NCBI GenBank assembly: GCA_007115705.1
Contig: QXEO01000334.1
Coordinates: 1,335,567-1,399,566 of the forward strand
From: Dactylis glomerata
Lineage: Eukaryota; Streptophyta; Magnoliopsida; Poales; Poaceae
DNA: 64,000 nucleotides
Reading direction: 5' to 3'
Under the pieces are notes generated by a model that saw only the letters and a list, made by a program, of their open reading frames with translations, had not been told where the DNA came from and did no database searches. Below, piece after piece: positions 33,237 through 41,799 of the stretch. The position numbers and the translations under genes are program-made. Every line of letters begins with the position of its first letter. Position 1 is the first letter of the stretch.

Positions 33237-34766
33237 ATGGATGCGGGTGGTCCGAGTATGCCGAAGCGCAAGCGTCGGCTTGTTCGAAATGAGGAAGGAG
33301 TTCTTCTGGATGAGATTGCTATCCGGCGGGCACAGAGGGATGCTGCTAGGAAGGCTGAGCAGGAGAAAGCTGCCAAGGTTGCCAAAGCTCGTGCCCGTCG
33401 TCGCAAAGGCAAAGAACCTCGTCCTGACTATAAGAAGATGCCAGAGGCCGAGTACATTCTTGTGCGGAGGAACAATTGGTATGCTACTGCAAGAGATGAA
33501 GACATTGAAGATAGGGGTTTCTGGAATGAGGAGCAGTGGGGGATTTTTCGTGATATTTATGAGCCTTTCAAGAATCCTTGCCGTCCAATGCATCCGATTG
33601 ACTTTGATCACCTCCGCAGCAAGTCTTACTTTGATGAAGCACTCTCTGTGATTGAGAAGTTGGGTTTGATGGGTTTAGCCAACATTCAGTGCGACTACAA
33701 TCCCGGTCTTATCAAGCAGTTCTATGCTACTCTGGTGATTTTGCCCAATGCTCAGAAGTCTATGAAGTGGATGACCGGCGAACATGAGTGCACATCGGAC
33801 TTTCCTACGTTTGCCTCTCTCTTGGGGTATGCGTACAATGGAGAGACCCCAGTGGGTCGGCGTATTCACAACCCGGGGAACAAGCCTGACAAGGACAAGC
33901 TCCATGACCTCTATGACTCCACAGGTGTTGTGGGCTTCATCAATGGCCTACATCCGCTTTATGATCAGCTGGTCCGCATTTTCAGGGAGAACATTGCTCC
34001 TAGTGGTGGCAACAATGATGCCATTCGCACCTCTCTGGTTGATCTGCTTGCTTTTGCTCATGAGTGTGCCACGTCGACTGACCCTGCTGAGGACTTTACC
34101 CTTGATGTGATGGACTTCATCTTCTATGAGATCAAGGATGCTATTATTCAGAGGAACACTGTGCCATATGCTCCTTTCATCATGCTTCTCATTAAGCATG
34201 TCCTTGGAGACTATGATATTCATGATGACTGTGTGGAGCACAAGGTCAAGAAGATGTATATCAAGAGAAAGGCGAAATCTGCTCCTTCAGCTGCATATCC
34301 TGACACTTTCATGGCTGATGCGAGGACTAGTGCTACTGCTCGTGAACAAAGGGCTGCTGCATCTGTTGTGTCTAGGGAGGTGAGGAAGCTCAGCTGGTTT
34401 GAGCGGAATGTTCTGTGCATGAAGGTAGAGATCCACCGTGAGAACTACCAGGCCTATGTCGAGAGGAAGAGCATCCAGGACACTCAGCAGCTTATCCTTC
34501 ACCGTCTCAGTGGTGCTCAGACCGCCGATCCCACTCCTACTGCTCCTGTGGCCTATAATGCTTGGAACACCGATCGCTACAACTGGGTGGATATGCAGAA
34601 GCATCTCTTTGATGCTCCAGATGCTCCCGCAGGAGGTGCTCGTGCAGAGGCTGAGGAGGACTTTGAGGCTGAGGAGGACTTTGATGATGAGGATGAAGAT
34701 GCTGGAGATGACGAGGGTGATGGCGGAGATTATGCTGATGAGGACTTCGATGACGTGGACGAGTGA
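33237..34766 (+). CDS. third ORF of the Sirevirus, after pol (plant transposon protein-like)
   Basis: The ATG at 33237 (MDAGGPSMPKRKRRL) gives about 509 residues; the frame is open upstream to at least 33111. The N-terminus is highly basic (KRKRRL, then a Lys/Arg/Ala helix with RARRRKGKEPR). A central globular region (EAEYILVRRNNWYA, FYATLVILPNAQKSMKWMTG, FASLLGYAY) resembles the family catalogued as putative plant transposon protein, found with plant retroelements. The C-terminus is very acidic (EDFDDEDEDAGDDEGDGG). No signal peptide or membrane segment is seen, so it is not an obvious envelope. The position after pol is that of the env-like ORF of Sireviruses. Function unknown. Confidence 0.75.
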   Translation: MDAGGPSMPKRKRRLVRNEEGVLLDEIAIRRAQRDAARKAEQEKAAKVAKARARRRKGKEPRPDYKKMPEAEYILVRRNNWYATARDEDIEDRGFWNEEQWGIFRDIYEPFKNPCRPMHPIDFDHLRSKSYFDEALSVIEKLGLMGLANIQCDYNPGLIKQFYATLVILPNAQKSMKWMTGEHECTSDFPTFASLLGYAYNGETPVGRRIHNPGNKPDKDKLHDLYDSTGVVGFINGLHPLYDQLVRIFRENIAPSGGNNDAIRTSLVDLLAFAHECATSTDPAEDFTLDVMDFIFYEIKDAIIQRNTVPYAPFIMLLIKHVLGDYDIHDDCVEHKVKKMYIKRKAKSAPSAAYPDTFMADARTSATAREQRAAASVVSREVRKLSWFERNVLCMKVEIHRENYQAYVERKSIQDTQQLILHRLSGAQTADPTPTAPVAYNAWNTDRYNWVDMQKHLFDAPDAPAGGARAEAEEDFEAEEDFDDEDEDAGDDEGDGGDYADEDFDDVDE

Positions 34767-35256
34767 TTTCTCGGGACGTGTAGCATCGCTCTTCTCCCTT
34801 TTTGGTGTCTTGATGCCAAAGGGGGAGAAGTAGTTCTATTAGGAATTTGTCGGGATTTGCATGGGTGGAAACACAAGCTTGCGCGCTTATCATTCTTTGG
34901 CGCTTGTGTTTCTTCTTATTTCGTTTGTCTTAAGTCGAACTTTGTGTGTGGTTGAACTTCGTGTCGTTTATATGCTATGTGGATCATTATGTGTTGTTCA
35001 CTTATTTTTATCAGCTCATGGTTATTGGTGAAATGGCTATGGAATTATTGCCCGGCATATCATATTATCATATTCGGGATTCCATAATCCATAATATTTG
35101 AGTTATCTATGCAATGGTATGTCTCTTCTAAACTCATTGGTGAAGTTGCACACATCTAGGGGGAGCTGTGTATTTTGATCAATTATTCGTTGTTTGAATT
35201 ATTCGACCTTTCTTGCAAATCCTAGTGTTGTCATCTAACACCAAAAAGGGGGAGAT
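34767..35256 (+). other. Sirevirus 3' noncoding region with repeated G-rich tracts
   Basis: There is no gene. The tract AAAGGGGGAGA occurs twice, near 34818 and directly before the 3' LTR (AAAAAGGGGGAGAT, about 35243-35256). TAGGGGGAGCTG is present near 35157 and TAGGGGGAGTGCGG near 32507. Multiple polypurine tracts are a reported Sirevirus trait; the last is the functional position. Confidence 0.75.
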
Positions 35257-36432
35257 TGAAAGTGCAAACTTTGTTTCCCTCAGATTTTGTGTGTTAGATA
35301 ACAACATTAGTGATAATAATTGTGTGCTAAGATTTGCAGGTTTTTCATTTGAAGAAATGCCAGGCCGGATAATCCGGCCAGGGGTGGCCGGATAATCCGC
35401 CCCCTCTGGGCTGGCCGAAAAATGGCTAAGGACTTATCGCGGCGTCACCCAGATAGGGGGGCCGGATATTCCGGGCAGGGGCCGGATAATCCGGCCAGCC
35501 GGATATTCCGCCCCAGACTTGGCCGGATAATCCGCCCTCCCCCGGGGGTGGCTGAAATTCTGCTAAGGACCTGGCGCGGCGTCACCCAGGTAGGGGGGGC
35601 GGATATTCCGGCCAGGGGCCGGATTATCCGGCCAGCCGGATTATCCGGCCCAACTTTGGCCGGATTATCCGCCCCTCCAAGTCAGCAACGGCTACATTTT
35701 GGGAGGGGCTATAAATACCCCTCCCCTTCTTCAACCTCAAGCAGCTCGAGCTGTGAAGAAAAGACCCCATTTTGGAGCCACCAAATTAGCAAGATCTCCT
35801 CCCTCAACCCACCAAAGTCGTTGATCTTTGGAGAATCGAAGGAGAAGGCCTTGATCTACATCCTCACCAAAGCGATTTGATTTCCCCTCTCATTTGCTAG
35901 AGGGCCCTTTGGTCTTGGGTTCCCTTGTGTCCCTTGACCTTGTTTGTGTGATTGAAATCTTGATACTTGTTGATTGAGATCTTTGTGGTGCTTGGGAGCC
36001 TCCAATTCAGTTGTGGAGTTGTGCCCCAAGTTTTGTAAAGGCCGGTTCCGCCTTGAGGAATCCCTTAGTGGAAAGTGAGCTAGGCCTTTGTGGCGGAAGC
36101 TTGCACCGGAGAATAGGGTGAGCCTTTGTGGCGTTGGTTAGGCCTGTGTGGCAACCACACCCCTCCAACGTAGACGTACTTCCCCTAAAAAGGAAGGAAC
36201 TACGGGAATTACATCCGTGTCTCCGTGTGCTCCACTCTTGGTTACCTCTATCCTTTATTACCTTTACTACTTGTATCTTGCTTAGCTTGCTAGTTGACAT
36301 ATAGGTAATTTCACCTTAGTTGCATATCTAGAGAATTTACCTTTGTGTCAAGCCTAAATTGAAAAAGAACTAAAATTTGAGTAGCACCTATTCACCCCCC
36401 CCCCCCCTCTAGGTGCCCATACGATCCGTTCA
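35257..36432 (+). repeat. Sirevirus 3' LTR
   Basis: It matches the 5' LTR base for base as far as I can compare, except that the C run near the end has 13 C instead of 9, which accounts for the whole 4-bp length difference. The terminal CA is followed by GCTGG, the duplicated target. Confidence 0.95.
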
Positions 36433-37475
36433 GCTGGGCCGGGATTGCGTCGCCCGCCTGGGCCGGGATTGCGTTGCCCGCCTGGGCTGGGATTCCGCCC
36501 CCGGCTGGCCAGGCTTCCGCCCCCGGCTGGGCCTTCCCCGGCGCCCCCGACTGGGCCTCCTCTCCAGCGCGCCCCGGCTGGGCCGGATTAGGAGAATCCG
36601 GCATGGCCGGGATTTCCCTCCAAGCCTCATTTACTAATACCGGCTGGGCTGGATTATAGTGTTCCGGCCGGGCCAGGCTGGGATCCCTGGCCCAGGCCGG
36701 ATTATCCCCTTTGTAGGCCGAGATATACACTCCTGGGCCAGATTATTACCCTCCAGGGCCGATATTTACCTCCTCCAGCATATAATATTTATCCGGGATC
36801 ACTTCCAGCACCTTGTGCCAGTCCTGGGACGCCTCTAGGCTCGGACTGGCACATCCACCATCGCCGTATGCTGGTCTTGGGATGCCCCTTGGCTCAGACC
36901 AGCATATCCCACCTCACCTAGTCAGTCTTATCCTCAGGAGGAGGATAATACTGATGACATGGTGATCCTGAAGACATACGCTAGAAGACAAAGCCAAGGA
37001 CATCAAAGACATACATCGATGGGACAAGGCCATGACGATGACACCAGCCACAGTACCAAGTACGGTACCAGGATGATGCAGGCCACAGTATGATAAGACC
37101 CCAGTAGTCATCTCAGCAATAGTGTACCTGCATAGTGTTTTGTGGGGCATCCCTTGTCCCCTGGGCTCCCTATATAAGGGGCACCAGGGGGAACAATCAC
37201 CCCAGTCTCTGGAGGAGGCTCATTCTTTCTCGCTCCATGGGAGCTCTCTAGCACTAGCTCTCCAGCTCCTGCCCAGTGCAGCCTTAGATAGGCAGATGAA
37301 CAGCTCAAGGAGCACCATTGTAGCTCTCATGTGAAGCTCATATAAATCAGACATGCAGGAGTAGGGGTGTTACCTCCTCACGAGGGCCCCGAACCTGGGT
37401 AGCTCGGTGTGTTAGCAGTATTCTCTATACGCGGTCTCTACCGCGTCTTCCCTCCTCCGGATCCACAAGTGTACA
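36433..37475 (+). repeat. Ty3/gypsy 3' LTR, right part
   Basis: This continues the GGCTGGGCCGG-rich LTR after the Sirevirus. A TATA box TATATAAGGG is at 37171-37180, followed by a leader with AGGGCCCCGAACCTGGGTAGCTCGG, typical of grass gypsy LTR 3' ends. The end is placed at the CA of GTGTACA (37475), where minus-strand gag homology begins, to within about 30 bp. With the parts at 5671 and 25337 the LTR would be about 1.47 kb. Confidence 0.65.
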
Positions 37476-38746
37476 GTCGGCCCCCATTTAAGCCACCCTG
37501 TGGCATATGTTGTTTCACCACGACGACAGCAACCTCCTTTTGCTTGGGGTCCTTGGAGTTCGGCTTTGGGGGAAGCGCCTCTGGCAGGTTGTGCAGGAAG
37601 AGCCTCCTGTCCTCAGCCTTTGCGCAGCAGTCAGCGATCTCGAAGAGCCTTACGACAAAAGTCAGCTCATCATTCACAGACAGCTTCTCCCTCATCTTGA
37701 GGTCGGAGATGCCCGTGGAGAACGCGGAGATGACCTCCTCGTTGGAGATTCTGGGAATCTTGTTCCTCATCTGACTGAAGCACTGGATATACTAACGAAG
37801 TGTCCCGCCCTTGTACTGGCGCACCACCTTAAGATCATTCTTAGTAGCGGGGCGCTCGTACGTGGGCTTGAAGTTGGCAACAAACTGACGACATAAATCC
37901 TTCCATGAAGTCACGGATTTGTGAGGAAGATTCATGATCCAAGTTCGCGGAGAGTCCTTGAGGGCCATAGGAAACCAATTGGCCATAGCACGCTGATCTC
38001 CACGCGCGGCCTGAATGGCGACGACGTAGAGCTAGAGGAATTCGACGGGGTTGGTGGTCCCGTCGTAACGCGCCGATGTCCGGCTTGAACTCGTCAGGCC
38101 AGACCACGTAGCATTGCTGGCGAGTGAGAGCAAGACACCCGGGGTTGTAGATAGGGTCGCCGGGGGTCCTAATGTTCTTGCCAGCTTTGCCGATGTCATC
38201 GATGGCGCGGTCATGATTTTCGCGGCGGCGCTCTAGGGAGAAGCGTGCGTCTTCCGGAGGGCGTTGGACGATCTGGTAGCTGGGCTCCCTGCGTGGCGAA
38301 GATGTGGCACGGGAAACCACCTTCTTGGCCTTGGCAGCCCTCCCATCTCCGGCGCCCGGGACGCGGAGCCCCGCCGCCGGATCTGGCTCTCCCGCGCCCG
38401 GGGCTCCTCTCTAGGCCGGGTCTTCGTTGGTGATGGTGACGAGCTCAGCGATTCGAGCGCGCCACCCCTCACGCCCGTCATCAGTGGGTTGATAGCGCAG
38501 CAGCTCCTGCGCCATGGCGAGAGACTACGCAGGAGACAGCTGACTCCCAGAACGAGCATGAGAAGTGGCGGTGGTGGTGAAGGAGAGCGAAGGCTCTGTA
38601 CACCCGGACGGGAGGTAGGAGGACTCCAGATCTTCCTCCTCTTCATTCCCGGACAAAGCTTCATGACGATGGAAGATGGGATCGGTTTGCCCCCGATCAG
38701 CGTTGCGACGGCGAAGACGCTCGAGCCTTGCGTTGGCGTCGGCCAT
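37476..38746 (-). pseudogene. broken Ty3/gypsy gag (minus strand)
   Basis: It starts at the ATG at 38746 (MADANARLERLRRRNADRG), 50 bp inside the PBS. Recognisable gag core segments follow: RYDGTTNPVEFL, MANWFPMALKDSPRTW, WKDLCRQFVANFKPTYERP, KIPRISNEEVISAF. The gene is broken several ways. Frame changes occur near 38525, 38270 and 38075, and in-frame TAG codons sit at 38032-38034 and 37792-37794 where the family has glutamine. It is cut at about 37476 by the plus-strand gypsy LTR. The rest presumably lies left of the window. Confidence 0.85.
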
Positions 38747-38785
38747 GTCGAAGCAAATCTGGAAGAAAACACACCACAGCCCCCT

Positions 38786-38800
38786 ACCTGGCGCGCCAAA
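38786..38800 (-). other. primer-binding site of the minus-strand gypsy element
   Basis: On the minus strand TTTGGCGCGCCAGGTAG directly follows the LTR end TTGACA. TGGCGCGCCAGG is a common gypsy PBS in grasses. The tRNA was not assigned. Confidence 0.8.
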
Positions 38801-39711
38801 TGTCAATGGATTTCGTGTCGCAGGAACACGGGGTACCACGCGACGGACCCAAATATTTGAATGCAAGGGGCTGAACGTGGGAGATCTTGGATCGCAATAA
38901 AACACGGTGACAGAAGCCTCAAGTTGTCGAACACACAACACACTGCAGAGAGGGACGCCGAGCTTTACCCAGGTTCAGGGCCCTCGTGGTGAGGTAAAAC
39001 CCCTACTTCCTGCCTTCTTGTATTATGACGCGACACCTCGCGAGGAGTACAAGGTCTTGGTTAGAAAGCTCTAGTTGGCCAGAGGTTGAAGAACCTGCGT
39101 GCCCAACTAGCAGCTTGAAAAAGATGAAGATTCCATCCCCCCTAAAGGGTGGCTTCCCCCCCTTTTATAGCGCCAAGTGCCTCCTTCCCCTTATCTTCCT
39201 GGGGAAGGGGTTGCCACACACGGCCAAGGAGGGAGGACAGCTATAGACTATATTCTTCTGTGGATGTAGTCTTCGTAGAGTAGCGGTGCCGGTCCACCGG
39301 AGTGGGTGGAGGGAGCTGACGTCTTCCTCTAGCGCCCTGCACTGTCCACGCTATTTTTAGGGGGGTGGCCAACAACCACTGTGCTGCTTTATGCAGACAC
39401 GGCAAAAGTTGGTCTCCTCCCTATCGGGGGTAGCGTGGGCAGTACACAGTCTTCTGCCCTCTATCTTCTTGCTCTGCACGCAAACGTGCCGAGCTGACGT
39501 GGACGTGGTCCCTCCCCTCACCAGCGGGAGCCCGAGAGGAGGTCTTTTGGTCCTTGGCAGTTTTTGGTCGTCGTTCTCCTCATGAGGCGCCTCCTTATGA
39601 GGGTCTTCTCCCGTAGCTTGAATCATCGGTTCTCCCCTGGTCTGAAGATGGGCCGATGACGGGGCCCAGGAGCAGGTGGACTGGGATACCTTGGTATTCA
39701 AAACACCGACA
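38801..39711 (-). repeat. gypsy 5' LTR (minus strand)
   Basis: On the minus strand this 911-bp LTR begins TGTCGGTGTTTTG and ends ATCCATTGACA. A TATA box CTATAAAAGG lies near 39168-39176. It abuts the copia LTR at 39712, its insertion target. The other flank is not in the window, so the target duplication cannot be checked. Confidence 0.85.
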
Positions 39712-40079
39712 TTGTTAATTCAATCAATTAACAAACATTAACATTTACCCCCTTGAGTCATTTTGATATCCCGAAACAGTTTCGGTGCTTTTCTGAAACA
39801 ATCCCTGTGTTATCCAATAATTCAGCCAGAGTTCCAAATCCACCCAAAACGTGTCAGCAAACCTTAAGTGTGTCACCCTACGGTTCATGAATAACATGGA
39901 CATGATCGAGACTCTTCTCCGATAAATAATCATCAGCGGGATCTAGAAATCCATGATGACTCCCACTTACTCAACGATGAATCTAGTGATCGTGTGAACC
40001 TTTAACGAACATAGTTAATTTCTTTTGTCTCGCGATATTAATACTTGTCTAAGATCTGATCATTTGGTATCAACCATAC
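39712..40079 (-). repeat. Angela/BARE-like copia LTR, left part
   Basis: On the minus strand this reads like the inner part of Angela/BARE LTRs, for example GAACCGTAGGGTGACACACTT, and the GGATTTCTAGATCCCGC region. It is cut by the gypsy LTR at 39711 and by the Tat element at 40080. Bases 40075-40079 (CATAC) are the left target duplication of the Tat element. Confidence 0.75.
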
Positions 40080-40096
40080 TGTTTCCTTCCAATCCT

Positions 40097-40382
40097 CGGC
40101 GCTCTCCGCCTCCAGTTCCCCGTCGATGAGGAGTTGGAGGTCCTCCTCGCCGTCGGTCAGGGACTCGTCGTCCTCTGACTGGGCGGCGAAGTCCCAGTCT
40201 CTCTCGTCCCACCATTGTGGGGCGAGAGCTTCGTACGCCGCCATTGGCGGGTGCTCCGGCGTCGGCTCCCGGTTGACAGAGTCGGAGGATTGGAAGGAAA
40301 GGCCGGATGTGTTGGAGGAAGAAGAGGAGGCCATGGCGGAGGAAGAGGGTTTTTTGGCTATTGGAGAAGAATGAGGATACAA
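40097..40382 (-). pseudogene. truncated copy of the LTR-borne acidic ORF
   Basis: The first 95 or so codons of the ORF described at 52374-52922 are intact here (start at 40382), then the deletion junction cuts it and the frame runs into filler and flanking copia DNA. The second residue differs (Tyr for His). Confidence 0.8.
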
Positions 40383-40898
40383 ATGGTTCGGATAGATTTA
40401 AATAAGGGGAATAGTGGAAGATGGTTCAATGCCATAGCGGTTTTCGAGAATGTGGTGCCAGAGTTGTCAAATCGTGTACTGCGGAGAAGTTGAGAAGGCG
40501 AGGCATCATGATGAGGAGGCGATATGACGGTTCTGCTCTGCAACGCGTGACCCGATGAAAAAAAACAGAGTGGTTTTGGAATTATTATTGCCAAAACCAG
40601 GGGGGCATGTGTTATCGCCACATTTTGGCCAAATGAGGAGATGGGCCGTAATCAAGATGGGCTTGGAGGCTGGATCGGCCTTGCGCGTGGATTTGGGCTA
40701 ATTGCCCGTGTATCTGTATATTATGATAGATTACGTTTCGGTTTAAACAAGAGATAGAGTTGTTAGGTTTATTCCAAAGATAGAAAGTCTCCGGACTATA
40801 AATGTGTACCTAGGGTTATTGAGAAAAGAGGACGATCACGTTCACAACAAACACAATCTCGGCGCATCGCCACCCCTTGTTTCGAGGGTTTCTTTCAA

Positions 40899-41548
40899 GT
40901 AAGCGTCGTGCTGCCTAGATCGCATCTCGCGATCTAGGCAGCATCTGCTTATGTGTTATTTGGTGTTGCTCGTACTGAAGCCTTGTTGATGGCGAGTAAT
41001 ACTGTTATCATAGATCTGTTTGGGCTAGCATCGGTGCTTTTGGTTATGTTTGCTTAGTCATGCTGCCCCTAGAGATCTCGCTGCCTTTGCACCTATTTTG
41101 GGTGTAAGGGCAGCATCTTGCTTGATCTTTATTCAGTCGATTCAATCTGTCATAGTTGTTCCTTGTTCTCCAAGGATTAGTTTGATATCCGCATGGTTAG
41201 GCCTCACAAACGGGTTGAACGATCCAGTAGTACGTAAGGATATGGTTTGCCAATTCGAGAGGAGTTGTTCCGGGAATTGACTCTACGTTGGTTTTTTGGC
41301 CTCCTCTAGGGTTAGTTTTCTGTTATCTTTCGTATCTACCAGGCTCAATTACGTGTGGGATGTTCCAATTATGTGGTGAAAGCGTTAAACTGTCGTAGAT
41401 CGATTTGACTTGTATTGATAAAGCAAAACCCCATGTTATCGTAGATCCAATGCAGATCCATGGGACAATCGGCTACATGAGCCGATTCACAGGGAAACCT
41501 GAGAGCCGATCGAGGCTCGTATTTAATGTTTACGTGTCTGCCATGCAG
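40899..41548 (+). other. predicted leader intron within the 5' LTR
   Basis: About 100 bp after the TATA box is a donor TTTCAA|GTAAGC. The 3' LTR copy has the perfect TTTCAG|GTAAGC (53439/53440). An acceptor GTCTGCCATGCAG ends at 41548. Removal of 650 bp would take out many upstream ATGs between the cap site and gag. This is a prediction from signals only. Confidence 0.45.
40909..40943. repeat. perfect 15-bp stem hairpin in the LTR leader
   Basis: TGCTGCCTAGATCGC, five-base loop ATCTC, then the exact reverse complement. The same hairpin is at 53450-53484 in the 3' LTR. It starts 10 bases after the predicted splice donor. Confidence 0.9.
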
Positions 41549-41747
41549 GAAACTAATCGAAGCAATCCATCACCTTCCTGATCAGGTATAGGTCAGGTGG
41601 CACGCCCTTGCATCAGCCAGGACGTGTGCCGGAGTTTTGCGGGCCGTTGCCCGAGGGACCAGGTCCCACCAGCAGTTCTGGGAGCCTCCCGGCTCTTCGT
41701 GGTGCTCGTCGCTGCTCGCCGGTGGGTTTTGACAGGCAACACATTCT

Positions 41748-41765
41748 GGCACGCCCAGTGGGACA
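41748..41765 (+). other. primer-binding site of the Tat element
   Basis: TGGCACGCCCAGTGGGAC begins five bases after the LTR end. The TGG start fits the CCA end of a tRNA; which tRNA was not established. Confidence 0.7.
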
Positions 41766-41799
41766 CTCAACAACATCTGCATCAACATCTGACGCTGCG

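Larger units (their letters stand above)
25364..36432 (+). mobile_element. complete Sirevirus-type Ty1/copia element
   Basis: The whole element is 11,069 bp with LTRs of 1,172 and 1,176 bp starting TGAAAGTGC and ending GTTCA, and a perfect 5-bp duplication GCTGG (25359-25363 and 36433-36437). The order is LTR, PBS for initiator tRNA-Met, gag, pol (protease, integrase, RT, RNase H), a third ORF, polypurine tract, LTR. Long gag with a coiled coil, an extra ORF after pol, palindrome-rich LTRs and repeated G-rich tracts are known traits of Sireviruses. All ORFs are open and the LTRs look identical apart from a C run, so the insertion is very recent and may be mobile. Confidence 0.95.
40080..41742 (+). 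repeat. Tat element 5' LTR, with 316-bp internal deletion
   Basis: It is 1,663 bp against 1,979 bp in the 3' LTR. After the first five bases (TGTTT) an 11-bp filler CCTTCCAATCC joins directly to TCGGCGCTCTCC, which lies about 330 bp inside the other LTR. TATA box CTATAAATG is near 40796. The deletion removes half of the antisense acidic ORF. Confidence 0.85.

Noticed and set aside
37409..38860. Plus-strand ORFs such as 38264-38860
   Set aside because: They are antisense shadows of the broken minus-strand gag; none has a recognisable domain.
40038..40096. Counting the last 20 residues of the truncated acidic ORF as coding
   Set aside because: They run through the deletion filler into the flanking copia LTR.
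41608..41799. Using the ATG at 41608 as the start of the Tat gag
   Set aside because: It lies inside the LTR, before the primer-binding site. The ATG at 41800 in the same frame follows the PBS and begins a gag-like sequence.
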